Both the position numbers and the translations under genes were made by a program. Source: Salmonirosea aquatica (lineage in GTDB: Bacteria; Bacteroidota; Bacteroidia; Cytophagales; Spirosomataceae). Taken from it: 64,000 nt of DNA. This document shows, piece after piece, positions 9,663 to 18,376 of the stretch (position 1 is the stretch's first letter; every line of letters begins with the position of its first letter). The notes below the pieces were generated by a model. That model searched no databases, was not told where the DNA came from, and saw nothing but the letters and a program-made list of their open reading frames with translations. The stretch is taken from assembly GCF_009296315.1 (NCBI RefSeq), contig NZ_WHLY01000002.1, positions 6,298,501-6,362,500 on the forward strand, read 5' to 3'.

Positions 9663-10349
9663 CTAGCTATGTTTTGAGGGTACTACATCCATTTTGCCAC
9701 CTTTCAGGATCAGCCAGAAAGCGAGTCCGATTTCGGCCAGGGCCATCGGCAGACTGAGGACCATTTCGATCTTCACGATCTGGTCCAGGTACACCGGTGC
9801 CAGTACTTTGGCCAGATGAAGTCCCGTGTAGCACAGGCCGGCAAAGAGCAGCAAATAGCCCAACAGGTTTGGGACGGGCCTGGCCCGCAGAGTCAGGATT
9901 CCCAGACCGAATAAGTGAACTCCGAAGAGAATCAACCCCTGTGACCATAAGGATTCGAAAGCTTTCGGTTCGTCCATCAACTGCGTGGCCGACGGGGTAC
10001 TTTCCACCATGTTCACCACTGTAAAGAGATGCAAAATGGCTGCTCCCAAAATTAAAGCGTATACGACCCGAACCAGAGCGGTGGCGAGCGAAATACCCGG
10101 ATGGACTTCTTTGAGAAAATGGTATAACCCCCAGGCGACAAGGATATCGAGCAGGAAGATGACGATCCAGCCGATGATACCGCTCATGAATAGATCCAGG
10201 GAAGACCGGATATTTTCAAGGGTTGCGGCTGGGTTGTCCGCGACTACCAGGGAGTTGTACACGTAGCCATAGGCATAGCCGGCGGCCACGGCCATGGCGA
10301 TTAGCCACAGGCCGGAAATGAGTGCATATTTTCTAGTGAGAAGGGTCAT
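9663..10349 (-). CDS. DUF4386 family integral membrane protein
   Basis: A 228-residue protein with about six hydrophobic segments. The pattern (RKYALISGLWLIAMAVAA near the start, DIL at the loop after the third helix, LGYLLLFAGLCY in the C-terminal half) matches DUF4386 proteins, multi-pass membrane proteins of unknown function that often sit next to regulators in Bacteroidota. It lies between the MDR oxidoreductase (33 bp upstream) and the amidohydrolase (1 bp downstream) in the same direction, which places it in an operon of five genes under the regulator at 11479-13272. Confidence 0.82.
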   Translation of the reverse strand: MTLLTRKYALISGLWLIAMAVAAGYAYGYVYNSLVVADNPAATLENIRSSLDLFMSGIIGWIVIFLLDILVAWGLYHFLKEVHPGISLATALVRVVYALILGAAILHLFTVVNMVESTPSATQLMDEPKAFESLWSQGLILFGVHLFGLGILTLRARPVPNLLGYLLLFAGLCYTGLHLAKVLAPVYLDQIVKIEMVLSLPMALAEIGLAFWLILKGGKMDVVPSKHS

Positions 10350-10382
10350 GTTGCTTGTATTTATTCTGGTGATTTAAAAAAC

Positions 10383-11357
10383 TCAGGCGTTCAAAATGAC
10401 TACGTTACCCACCTTGTGGCCCGAGTCAATGTAGGCATGGGCATCGGCCAGTTTGGCCAGGGGAAACTGCCGGTCAATGATGGTTTTAAGTTTCCCGGCC
10501 TGGTGGATGCAAAGTACTTGACTTAGGAGCGTTCGCAAAACCGGATCGGGATTCAGCCCGGTGGCTTCAAACTTTGCCTTCTTTCCGCCGGAAAGCTTCG
10601 TGAGCATCATCTGGACGAGGAGGGATAATTTCATTACCGGAGAAAGGTATACGCCATTCTTTTTCAGTATAGGCTTACATTTCCTGAATGAACTTCTGCC
10701 GATTGTATCGAAGATAAAATCAAACGTTTGGTCGGATTGGGTGAAGTCGGCCTTCGTGTAGTCAATGACCACATCCGCTCCGAGTGATTTGACCAATCCG
10801 GCATTTTTGCCACTACATACCGCAGTTACCTCTGCCCCAAAGTACTTCGCAAGTTGAATGGCCGAAGTACCAAGACTTCCCGAGGCACCATTGATCAGTA
10901 CCCTATGTCCGGCCGATACCTTCGCTACCTGCTTTAAAAAATTGAATGAAGTCAGATGACCATCCCCGTAGCTGGCGGCCTCCGCAAAATCCAGGTTGGC
11001 CGGCTTGGGCAGAATGACGCCCGTTTCGCGGATGGTAAGAAATTCCGCGTTGGCCCCGAATCCCAGGGTAGTTAGGCCAAACACCGCATCCCCGACCCGA
11101 AAATCCCTGACACCTTCGCCAACCTGCTCTATGTAGCCGGCAAACCCGGTTCCCGGAATCGGATTTTTGGGTTTGGTCAGGCCAAGGAACAGGCGGGCGA
11201 AATAGGGCTTGCCGGTACGCATCATCGCATCGGCGGTGGTAGCAGTGGTGGCGATCACTTTCACCATTACCTCGTCTGGTTTCGGTTGAGGCATCGCTAC
11301 GGTTTTGAACTGAAACACATCCGTTGACCCGTATCCGGTCGCGACGATGGCGTTCAT
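10383..11357 (-). CDS. NAD(P)-dependent oxidoreductase, zinc-independent MDR (quinone oxidoreductase-like)
   Basis: A 324-residue medium-chain dehydrogenase/reductase: N-terminal GroES-like domain (MNAIVATGYGSTDVFQ onwards, GTGFAGYIEQVG) and Rossmann domain with VLINGASGSLGTSAIQLAKY. The cysteine/histidine set of zinc alcohol dehydrogenases is absent, so a quinone or enone reductase role fits. I prefer the ATG at 11357 over the one at 11393, since homologues begin with MKAIV-type sequence and both MDR paralogues in this window share an AACAAAATGAA start context. It is about 120 bp downstream of the TPR/AraC regulator and is a paralogue of the gene at 13654-14607. Confidence 0.88.
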   Translation of the reverse strand: MNAIVATGYGSTDVFQFKTVAMPQPKPDEVMVKVIATTATTADAMMRTGKPYFARLFLGLTKPKNPIPGTGFAGYIEQVGEGVRDFRVGDAVFGLTTLGFGANAEFLTIRETGVILPKPANLDFAEAASYGDGHLTSFNFLKQVAKVSAGHRVLINGASGSLGTSAIQLAKYFGAEVTAVCSGKNAGLVKSLGADVVIDYTKADFTQSDQTFDFIFDTIGRSSFRKCKPILKKNGVYLSPVMKLSLLVQMMLTKLSGGKKAKFEATGLNPDPVLRTLLSQVLCIHQAGKLKTIIDRQFPLAKLADAHAYIDSGHKVGNVVILNA

Positions 11358-11478
11358 TTTGTTTGAATTCATGACGAACTGTTTTTGATTCATGACAAAC
11401 TAAATGAAGTCTTCGGACCCGTTTGTTCGGAAGTACACCTAAAGGTCCGCAATTATAAATCAGTACCAAAAAGTCCGG

Positions 11479-13272
11479 TCAGGACTGACTTTTCAGGTAT
11501 TCTTTGGGCGTCATGCCCATGGTTTTCTTGAAAGCGGTATTGAAAACCGTCTTGGAATTGAACCCACTTTCGTAGGCCAATCCAATCAATGATATATGGG
11601 AATTCGCCGGATCGACGACTAGCTTCTTAAAGTACTCGACCCGCAGTTGGTTGATAAACTCATTGAAGTTCTTGCCAACCTTCTCGTTGAGTAGCCACGA
11701 CAGCTGATTGGGATGAATTTCAATCAGCTCCGCCAACGACCGCAGGCTGAGGGAGGGATTCAGGTAGGGACTCTGTTGCTCGATGAAGTTATGCAGTCGG
11801 TCCAGAAAAGCCGTGGTGGTCTCTTCGTCCATCGTCGAAGTACTGGCTTTTCTGGTTTTGGAGGTATCGTTTTGAAGGGGGTATATCCGCTGATGGTATG
11901 CCGGGTACCTGGCGTCGGTCTGAATGGCTTCGGCGAGCGGATCGCCAAAGGAAAGCAGTAAAATAGAGGAGTGGTGCTGGAAAAGTTTTTCCAGCAGTTG
12001 GAAGGCCTCATCGTGTCGGCCCAGCACACAGTATACTTTGAACAAATAGGCATGAGCCTGAAAGGAGGTATCCTCCGTCGCATTCATTTCCAGGTCGGCG
12101 AGGGGCTGTTTTAGGTTCACATGGTCGCCTTTAATTGCCAGTTTCAGACAGGTGAGTCCCAGCTTCTCATCGGGCATGATCATCTCCGGGGGAATGCCCG
12201 ACAGAAGTACCTCTACTTCCCCAAAAGCACCTTTTTTGAGTAGAACATAGGCCAGGGTGATCAGCGCGGGCAGATTTTTGGCATTGACGTCCAGGAGTTC
12301 ATTGAGGGTTTTCTGGGCCAGTGCGTAGTCTTTGGATCGATACTGGAAATAAGCTTCGTAGAATTTCGTCTCCACGTTCAGCGGGTCGATGGATTTGGCG
12401 TACAGCAAATGCTCCCGGGCTTTTTTCAGGTCTCCGCGTAGCATATACAGAAACGACATGAACTGCTGGGCCTCCGAGTAGGTAGGGCGGCTGGCGATGG
12501 ATTTCTGGGCGTAGTCCATAGCCCCGGCAAAGCTGGCTTCGGTAAAAAAGGCCTGGTTGGCCAGCAGGTAGTTGAGAGGAGCGTTATTTGGGTCAATGGC
12601 CTTCGCACGCTCCAAGTGTCCGATGGCTTTGTTCCAGGCTTCCGCGCGGGGGGCAAAGCCGGCCACGGCCAGGAAGCTGTATCCATCCGCCAGGCCGGTA
12701 TGGGCCTCGATGAGGTCAGGGTCTATCGTCAGTGCCTCTTCAAAGTACCTGATGGCGGTGTTGGCATCCTCGGGGTTCCACTTGTTAAACGTGTACTTGC
12801 CTTTGAGAAGGTACTCATACGCTGCGAGGTTGGTGGTAGGTACCTCGGCCAGATGATCCGCGTAGTCGAGGTGTCCGAAATGCTCCCGCAGCTTGTCGGC
12901 AATGAGCAGACTTATTTCATCCTGAATCTCAAAAATATTTTCCCGCTTGCGGTCCCAGGTTTCGGACCAGAAATGGAAGTCGTCCTCCACATTGATAAGC
13001 TGGGCGGTAATCCGCATCGTGTCTCCCGCCAGCCGCACACTCCCTTCCAGGATGGTGGACACATTCAGCTTTTTGCCGATCTCGCTGATATTGTTGTTTT
13101 GACCCTTGAAGTGAAAACTGGACGTCCGGGAGGTGACCTTCAACTGGTCGATTCTGGCCAGCGCGTTGATTATCTCTTCGGTAATTCCGTCGCAAAAGAA
13201 TTCGTTATCGCCGTTGGTACTCATGTTGACAAACGGCAAAATCGCTATCGATTTTTGAATAGATAGGATCAC
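11479..13272 (-). CDS. TolB-N/TPR/AraC-type one-component regulator (copy 1)
   Basis: A 597-residue fusion. Residues 1-140 form the TolB-N/FlgO-like domain often found next to adenylate cyclases and TPR regulators (SIAILPFVNMS, GITEEIINALARI, ILEGSVRLAGDTMRITAQLI). About 150-420 are tetratricopeptide repeats (for example TAIRYFEEALTIDPDLIEAH). About 490-597 are an AraC-type double helix-turn-helix with the signature IGLAYESGFNSKTVFNTAFKKTMGMTPKEYLK. The start is a GTG; no in-frame ATG exists before an upstream stop. It probably senses a ligand or partner via the TPRs and regulates the downstream oxidoreductase operon. It is paralogous to 16398-18188, with near-identity limited to the first ~38 residues and upstream DNA. 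Confidence 0.88.
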   Translation of the reverse strand: MILSIQKSIAILPFVNMSTNGDNEFFCDGITEEIINALARIDQLKVTSRTSSFHFKGQNNNISEIGKKLNVSTILEGSVRLAGDTMRITAQLINVEDDFHFWSETWDRKRENIFEIQDEISLLIADKLREHFGHLDYADHLAEVPTTNLAAYEYLLKGKYTFNKWNPEDANTAIRYFEEALTIDPDLIEAHTGLADGYSFLAVAGFAPRAEAWNKAIGHLERAKAIDPNNAPLNYLLANQAFFTEASFAGAMDYAQKSIASRPTYSEAQQFMSFLYMLRGDLKKAREHLLYAKSIDPLNVETKFYEAYFQYRSKDYALAQKTLNELLDVNAKNLPALITLAYVLLKKGAFGEVEVLLSGIPPEMIMPDEKLGLTCLKLAIKGDHVNLKQPLADLEMNATEDTSFQAHAYLFKVYCVLGRHDEAFQLLEKLFQHHSSILLLSFGDPLAEAIQTDARYPAYHQRIYPLQNDTSKTRKASTSTMDEETTTAFLDRLHNFIEQQSPYLNPSLSLRSLAELIEIHPNQLSWLLNEKVGKNFNEFINQLRVEYFKKLVVDPANSHISLIGLAYESGFNSKTVFNTAFKKTMGMTPKEYLKSQS

Positions 13273-13460
13273 TGAAAATTTATTCTTTTGGAGGGGTAGG
13301 ACTTACTGATACGCTTAAATGTATAAATTCCAGCCCGGAACCGCAAATTGAAAAGCCAAAATTGCAGCTGGACGTCGGCTTAGGACTGTAATGAATAAGT
13401 AGATCTGCGGGAAATAAGGAGTTGGCAAAAAGAAGTTCGGATCGTCGACGCCACCTTTTA
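13170..13460. repeat. 291-bp direct repeat, copy 1 (regulator 5' end plus upstream DNA)
   Basis: This block matches 18086-18376 with no net gap. It covers the first ~34 codons of the regulator and 188 bp upstream. By hand count 21 of the 188 upstream bases differ (about 89 percent identity), while the rest of the two regulator genes has diverged to roughly half identity at protein level. It must contain the promoter and any autoregulatory site. Confidence 0.85.
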
Positions 13461-13634
13461 TATATGGACACTATTATCAAGGTTTTTTTCTGCCTCTTCT
13501 TGAACTGATTTTGGGAAATAGATTAAGTCTTTGGAACAGCTGATGAGGAATACAATGAAAAGTAATATTCCAAAGGCAATACTACTTGGAAGATATTCGT
13601 ACCATTTGTTTATGGTTGGAAGTAAAATAGGTTG
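13458..13634 (-). pseudogene. C-terminal remnant of an unrecognised membrane protein
   Basis: This minus-strand frame is open for 58 codons between a TAG at 13635-13637 and a TAA at 13458-13460, with no start codon. Its translation looks like real protein: a tryptophan/tyrosine-rich lead, a hydrophobic helix (SSIAFGILLFIVFLISC) and a charged tail ending NLDNSVHI. It stops exactly where the duplicated 291-bp block begins, as if that block had inserted next to or into a former gene. I do not recognise the family. Confidence 0.45.
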
Positions 13635-13653
13635 CTAGGAAAGGTTGTATAAG

Positions 13654-14607
13654 TTAGTTCAATATCACTATGTTTCCTTTTTTATGACCTGTCTCAGCAT
13701 GTTGGTGGGCTTTTCGAATTTCGGATAGGGGATATACCCGATCAATTACAGGCTTAATTGTTCCGACTTCCAACAGGCTTGTGAGAAACTGAAGTTCTTC
13801 TTTGGTTAATTTGGCCACTCCCGAAATGAGTTGGTGCTTTCTGGTAAAGACATTCATAGCCGATTGAAGCATGAATGAAACGCCCATACCCACCGTAAGA
13901 TAAAATCCTTTTGGTTTTAAAACCTTCTTGCTTTTAGCATAGCTGGTTTTTCCAACGGCATCAAAAATGACATCAAACTTCTCTGGACCTTTTGCAAAAT
14001 CCTGTTTTCCATAATCGATCGCCTGGTCTGCTCCCAGGGAGCGAACCAGCTCTGCGTTGGCCTGGCTACAAACAGCGGTCACAGTGGCTCCAAAGAATTT
14101 CGCCAGTTGAACCGCATAAGTTCCCACACTCCCGGAGGCTCCGTAAACCAGCACATTTTGTCCTTGTTTAATATCAGCCTTTCGGAGAAAGTACAAAGAG
14201 GTTAAGGCACCCACGGGCAAGGCCGCCGCATCTTGGTCCTCAATATTGCCGGGTTTGTGGGCAACAACCCCATTTGCCGGCACTAAAACATACTCAGCAT
14301 GGGCACCAGCGTTTGCACCAGTATACCCAAAAAGAGTGTCTCCTTTTTTAAATTTAGCGACATTCTTTCCCAGGCTATCTACCACACCGGAGAACTCATG
14401 CCCCAGAACGGTTCTTTTGAGCTTAAACAATCCATTGTACAGTTTAATAGGAAAAGGATTACCTGCACGCATCCTCCAATCCCCTGCGGTTACGGTAGTG
14501 GCATTCACTTTTATTACCAGTTCATTGTGTTTTGGAGTTGGTTTCGGCACATCCTTTACTTGTACCACTTCCGGGTTTCCGTACAATGTATAAACTGCTG
14601 CCTTCAT
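13654..14607 (-). CDS. NAD(P)-dependent oxidoreductase, zinc-independent MDR (paralogue 2)
   Basis: A 317-residue enzyme of the quinone oxidoreductase group: MKAAVYTLYGNPEVVQV at the N-terminus, GHEFSGVVDSLGKNVAKF in the catalytic domain, and the NADP-binding stretch NVLVYGASGSVGTYAVQLAK. It lacks zinc-ligand cysteines. Together with 10383-11357 it shows that an MDR gene accompanies each of the two TPR/AraC regulators. It lies 62 bp after the alpha/beta hydrolase in the same direction and is probably the last gene of that operon. Confidence 0.88.
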   Translation of the reverse strand: MKAAVYTLYGNPEVVQVKDVPKPTPKHNELVIKVNATTVTAGDWRMRAGNPFPIKLYNGLFKLKRTVLGHEFSGVVDSLGKNVAKFKKGDTLFGYTGANAGAHAEYVLVPANGVVAHKPGNIEDQDAAALPVGALTSLYFLRKADIKQGQNVLVYGASGSVGTYAVQLAKFFGATVTAVCSQANAELVRSLGADQAIDYGKQDFAKGPEKFDVIFDAVGKTSYAKSKKVLKPKGFYLTVGMGVSFMLQSAMNVFTRKHQLISGVAKLTKEELQFLTSLLEVGTIKPVIDRVYPLSEIRKAHQHAETGHKKGNIVILN

Positions 14608-14669
14608 TTTGTTTTGATTTTAATTCGTTAAAAATTGATGGACTTTAATTAAGATGGATAATTCATAAT

Positions 14670-15698
14670 TCATAGGTTATTCACAAACCTTCGGAAGGTA
14701 CGGATGAACAATTCCTGCTCTTCGATATAACCTTCGTGGGCACTGTTTTCCAGAATGACCAACTCCTTTTCCTGAAAATCCGGACCGCCAATGCTGTTGA
14801 AGGCATCATATCCCATTTCAATGGTATTTACCCCATCATTCCTGCCCCAGATCACTAGGGTGGGTGTCTTGATCCTGAGCATGTCTGCGCTCAAGTTCAG
14901 CTCTAAAATATTGAATCGAGGCACCAGGTATTGGCCATTAAAAAAGACGGCAAGAGACAGATATGAATGCATCGTGCCTAGGGCGCCTACCTCAGGCCCT
15001 TGCACCTCTTGGTTTGGATCTTTGCGGTAAGCATTGGTGTTGGTCAGGTAACTGTCATACTTAAAGTAATTTTCCTTTTTGGTCATATCTGGAACCGTTG
15101 CGCACCAATCGCGAGCCTCTGTCCAATAGGCAGCATCGATGCCCTGATCGATTTGCTTCTGTGCATATTCTTTTACAAATTCCACAGACTTGGGAAGGCC
15201 TACCATCAGGTTATGACCACTGTCCATACAGATGAACCCGGCAACCTTTTCCTGGTAGTTTAGGGTACTTAGATAAGCACTTCCAAGGGCTCCGCCCCAA
15301 CTGATGCCATAAAATATTAATCGAGGGTTGTGGTATCTGAGCTTTATCGTTTCCACCACGAGGTCCAGGTCATCCACAAATTGCTCAACAGTAAATGAGC
15401 TCGCATCAGGGTTTCCCATTGAAAGACCAGAGCCCCTCTGATCCCAATAAGCAAAAGCATAATCCTTTTCGAGTTCTTTTGATACCGGCATGAAGGAAGG
15501 AAGGGAAGCGTTCCCGCCAGGGCCTCCATGAAGGAATAAAATAAAGATTCCCGACTGGATATTACCCTTTACATAAACAGGCATTTCAGCACCCGCGCTT
15601 CTCACAAAAAAGTGATCTCCTTCAAAGAAATTCTCTTTTTCACAAGCGACAAGTACGATTGACAATATGATCGATGTAGATATGATTAGATTCTTCAT
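14670..15698 (-). CDS. Alpha/beta hydrolase, prolyl iminopeptidase-like lipoprotein
   Basis: A 342-residue alpha/beta-fold hydrolase with a lipoprotein signal ending VACEK (lipidated C19). The oxyanion motif LFLHGGPGG is that of the proline iminopeptidase group (S33). The nucleophile elbow is GISWGGALG, the acid is in IWGRNDGV, and the histidine in ENSAHEGYIEE. It should act at the cell envelope on a small amide, peptide or ester. Its start overlaps the stop of the upstream barrel gene by four bases (ATGA at 15695-15698), indicating translational coupling. Confidence 0.87.
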   Translation of the reverse strand: MKNLIISTSIILSIVLVACEKENFFEGDHFFVRSAGAEMPVYVKGNIQSGIFILFLHGGPGGNASLPSFMPVSKELEKDYAFAYWDQRGSGLSMGNPDASSFTVEQFVDDLDLVVETIKLRYHNPRLIFYGISWGGALGSAYLSTLNYQEKVAGFICMDSGHNLMVGLPKSVEFVKEYAQKQIDQGIDAAYWTEARDWCATVPDMTKKENYFKYDSYLTNTNAYRKDPNQEVQGPEVGALGTMHSYLSLAVFFNGQYLVPRFNILELNLSADMLRIKTPTLVIWGRNDGVNTIEMGYDAFNSIGGPDFQEKELVILENSAHEGYIEEQELFIRTFRRFVNNL

Positions 15699-16276
15699 TG
15701 TTGTTTGAATTTGTAAGTAAAACCGACTTTGACCGCTACGTGCGGGAGAAAAACATGGTTGTATGGATATTGCAAATAAACTTCCGGACCCAGGTGAACC
15801 ATCCAGAGCTGCTTCCCTTGGCGTGTACCGTCCCAGCCCAATAGAAATGATGCGTTGGGCATGAAATGAGCATGACCCAAATTTGTAGCTTTTTCCACCC
15901 TACCATTTTCCGCTCGTTGATATACGACACCTGCCGCCCATAAATGCAGATATCCGACACCCAAGTTTAGGTCAGCGAAAAATGCGCCCATTGCCAGCCG
16001 TGAGCCGATAGACGTCTTCAGAAAAACAGAGGTGTTGTTCCAGCGGTGCCAGTAACCACCAAGGTCGGTGTTCCAATGCACCCTAACCCACCTGTTTCGT
16101 GCAACGGTGTAATCCGAGCCAAAACTCAGCCCTGGATGCAGAACCAACTCTCCAAAGTATTCGACTTTGATAGCAAGTCTTTCTTCTAATGTAATTTTCG
16201 TATCGTTCCTCTCCTGAGCAGAAACTAAAAGAGAACAAAGCAGTAAAATCAGGGTTGTTAATCGTAACATGTTCAT
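15695..16276 (-). CDS. Secreted, probably outer-membrane beta-barrel protein
   Basis: This 193-residue protein has a signal peptide (residues 1-20, ending LLVSAQ) and a strand-rich sequence with many aromatic residues and a final KVGFTYKFKQQ, consistent with a small outer-membrane barrel. I do not recognise a named family. It is first in an operon with the alpha/beta hydrolase and MDR oxidoreductase, 121 bp downstream of the second TPR/AraC regulator, so it is a likely target of that regulator. Confidence 0.7.
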   Translation of the reverse strand: MNMLRLTTLILLLCSLLVSAQERNDTKITLEERLAIKVEYFGELVLHPGLSFGSDYTVARNRWVRVHWNTDLGGYWHRWNNTSVFLKTSIGSRLAMGAFFADLNLGVGYLHLWAAGVVYQRAENGRVEKATNLGHAHFMPNASFLLGWDGTRQGKQLWMVHLGPEVYLQYPYNHVFLPHVAVKVGFTYKFKQQ

Positions 16277-16338
16277 ACTTGTTTGATTTTCTGCTACAAA
16301 GCAAGGGAGTATGACCGCAACAAACGTTCGTGATTACT

Positions 16339-16352
16339 CGGAACGTGTTCCG
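16339..16352. promoter_or_regulatory. Inverted repeat, candidate operator upstream of the 16276 operon
   Basis: CGGAAC-GT-GTTCCG is a perfect six-base inverted repeat with a two-base spacer, about 65 bp upstream of the barrel gene start. Nearby at 16360-16368 lies attccgaac, a partial further copy. The short intergenic region upstream of the other MDR gene also carries two ttcgga words 15 bases apart (11411-11434). A regulator-binding site is plausible, but which protein would bind is a guess. Confidence 0.4.
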
Positions 16353-16397
16353 GATTACGATTCCGAACAACTTACGCGAAAGGATATGGGGTGAGAA

Positions 16398-18188
16398 TCA
16401 GTTTTTTAGAAACTCCCTGGGCGTAAGCCCTGTCTTTTTCTTGAAATAGGTATTGAAGACGGTTTTCGAGTTGAAACCGCAGTCGTACGCAATGGCCATG
16501 ATAGTGAGTTTGGCATTCTCTGGTAGTTTGGCCAATTGCTTGAATTCCTCCACGCGGTAATAATTGATAAACTCGTTGAAGTTCTTTCCGAAACTGTCAT
16601 TCAACAACCAAGAAAGTTGATTGGCGTGAATGCCCAATTGATCCGCTAACAGACGCAACGAAAGTTTTGGGTTGAGATACGATTTCTCGGTCTCTATGAG
16701 TTGCAGCAACCTGGCTTTGTAATCTGCCAACTCTGCTTCATTAAACAGGGCTTTCTTTTTGCCTGCTTTGTTCTTAACGCCAAAAAGATCTTCAGGAAAG
16801 AGCTTGTGATGAAACTGGATATAGCGTGGATCGTTTTTTATCGGGTTGACCAATGGATCGGAATACCGCAACAACAAAAGCGGTGAACCTAATTTCATTG
16901 CACCCTCTACCCAGGCAAATGCATCATCATTCCTAGCCGTTGAGCCTGCCAGCAAAAACCGATACGAATCTGCGGTAAAACCATCCTCATTGTTTGCTAG
17001 GTCAATCAATAATTCAGCAAATTTCTCTGCATTCGTCGTATCATGCTTCAACGCATAGCCCAAGGCTTTTGAACCTATTATTTCACTAGTCACCACGATC
17101 TCAGAAGGCAGCGCATTAAAATAATTGATGGCTTCATCATATCGCCCTAATTTGAGCAAACAAAAGACCTTCACGGAATGGGCAGGCATGTTCATCGGAT
17201 TCACCTCCAAAGATGCATCCATCTGCTTCATAGATGCGGTATAATTCTCTGACATGTACTCGATGTAAGCACTGTAGAACTGTGTTTCCTGTGAAAGCGG
17301 GTCAATACTCAATGTATCATTGAAGTGTTTTCGGGCTTCAGAATTCATTCCTGCCAGGATATAGAGAAACGCCAATAACCGCTTCGATTCCGCATGGTTT
17401 GGGTTCAAACTAACCGCTTTGGTGGCATGCTCAAACGCTTCGCGATACCTACACTTAGTATAGAATGCCAAGTTGGCGAGTTGATAATAGGCGTCGGGTA
17501 GTTTATCGTTAATGCACAAAGCCTTCTGCGTCAGCTCCGCGCATTTGCCCCAACCTTCCTCATAAGGAATGATCGCAATGGTGGACAGAAAACTATATGC
17601 ACCGGCCAACCCAACCAGCGCCTCGGCATGGTTCGGCTCAATAATCAAGGCTTGTTGGTAGAAGGCCATCGATTGTTTTACATCTTCAGGATTCCACTTA
17701 TTGAAAGTCTGCCGCCCTTTGAGGAAAAGTTTGTAGGCGTCTACACTTTTGGTGTTTGGCTGCACAAGGTGTTCCTGAATTTCGAAGTGCCCGAAATGCT
17801 CGCGCAACCGCTCAGCAATCAGCAAACTGATCTCATCCTGAACCTCAAAAATGTTGTCCAGTTCTCTGTCCCAGGCTTCGGACCAGAAATGAAAGTCTTT
17901 TGATGCATCGATTAGCTGTGCGGTAATTCGCATGGAGTTTCCAGCCACCCTAACACTTCCTTCAAGCAACGTGGAAACTCTAAGCTTCTCCCCAATTTCA
18001 GGGATTGGAATGTTCTTCCCTTTGAAATGAAAGGAAGAAGTTCTGGAAGTAACTCTAAGACCATCAATCTTGGTCAGCGCATTGATGATTTCTTCGGTAA
18101 TCCCGTCGCAAAAGAATTCGTTATCGCCGTTGGTACTCATGTTGACAAACGGCAAAATCGCTATCGATTTTTGAATGGATAGGACCAC
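16398..18188 (-). CDS. TolB-N/TPR/AraC-type one-component regulator (copy 2)
   Basis: A 596-residue protein with the same order as copy 1: TolB-N domain (1-140; VSTLLEGSVRVAGNSMRITAQL), TPR repeats (about 150-420; SMAFYQQALIIEPNHAEAL), and a C-terminal AraC helix-turn-helix (IMAIAYDCGFNSKTVFNTYF, LTPREFL). The start is GTG, as in copy 1, followed by VLSIQKS. The first 38 residues are almost identical to copy 1, after which identity falls. It is followed by the barrel, hydrolase and MDR genes. It probably regulates that operon and perhaps its own promoter, which lies in the shared repeat. Confidence 0.88.
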   Translation of the reverse strand: MVLSIQKSIAILPFVNMSTNGDNEFFCDGITEEIINALTKIDGLRVTSRTSSFHFKGKNIPIPEIGEKLRVSTLLEGSVRVAGNSMRITAQLIDASKDFHFWSEAWDRELDNIFEVQDEISLLIAERLREHFGHFEIQEHLVQPNTKSVDAYKLFLKGRQTFNKWNPEDVKQSMAFYQQALIIEPNHAEALVGLAGAYSFLSTIAIIPYEEGWGKCAELTQKALCINDKLPDAYYQLANLAFYTKCRYREAFEHATKAVSLNPNHAESKRLLAFLYILAGMNSEARKHFNDTLSIDPLSQETQFYSAYIEYMSENYTASMKQMDASLEVNPMNMPAHSVKVFCLLKLGRYDEAINYFNALPSEIVVTSEIIGSKALGYALKHDTTNAEKFAELLIDLANNEDGFTADSYRFLLAGSTARNDDAFAWVEGAMKLGSPLLLLRYSDPLVNPIKNDPRYIQFHHKLFPEDLFGVKNKAGKKKALFNEAELADYKARLLQLIETEKSYLNPKLSLRLLADQLGIHANQLSWLLNDSFGKNFNEFINYYRVEEFKQLAKLPENAKLTIMAIAYDCGFNSKTVFNTYFKKKTGLTPREFLKN

Positions 18189-18376
18189 TGAACAATTATT
18201 CTTTTGGAGGGGCAGGACTTACTGATACGCTTAAATGTATAAATTCCAGCCCGGAACCGCAAATTGAAAAGCCAAAATTGCAGAGGGACGTCGACTTAGG
18301 ACTGTAATGAGTAAATGGATCTTCGAGAAATAATGAGTTGGCAGAAAGAAGTTCGGATTGATAGTGCCACCTCCTA
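18086..18376. repeat. 291-bp direct repeat, copy 2 (regulator 5' end plus upstream DNA)
   Basis: Second copy of the block at 13170-13460; see that entry for identity. The similarity stops at the gccacct words at 13450 and 18366. Beyond this point the flanks are unrelated (membrane-protein remnant at copy 1, gene-free DNA here), so the duplicated segment ends at about 18376. Confidence 0.85.

Noticed and set aside
9667-9948. Long open frames opposite or out of phase with the DUF4386, VPS10-like and TonB-receptor genes
   Set aside because: Shadow frames caused by codon bias; composition is rich in Arg, Pro and Ser and they lie wholly within well-supported genes.
13273-13460. A 42-codon minus-strand frame conserved between both 291-bp blocks
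   Set aside because: Both copies keep the frame open, but about seven of the 42 codons differ at amino-acid level, many of the base changes being non-synonymous, and neither has a convincing start. The conservation is better explained by regulatory DNA.
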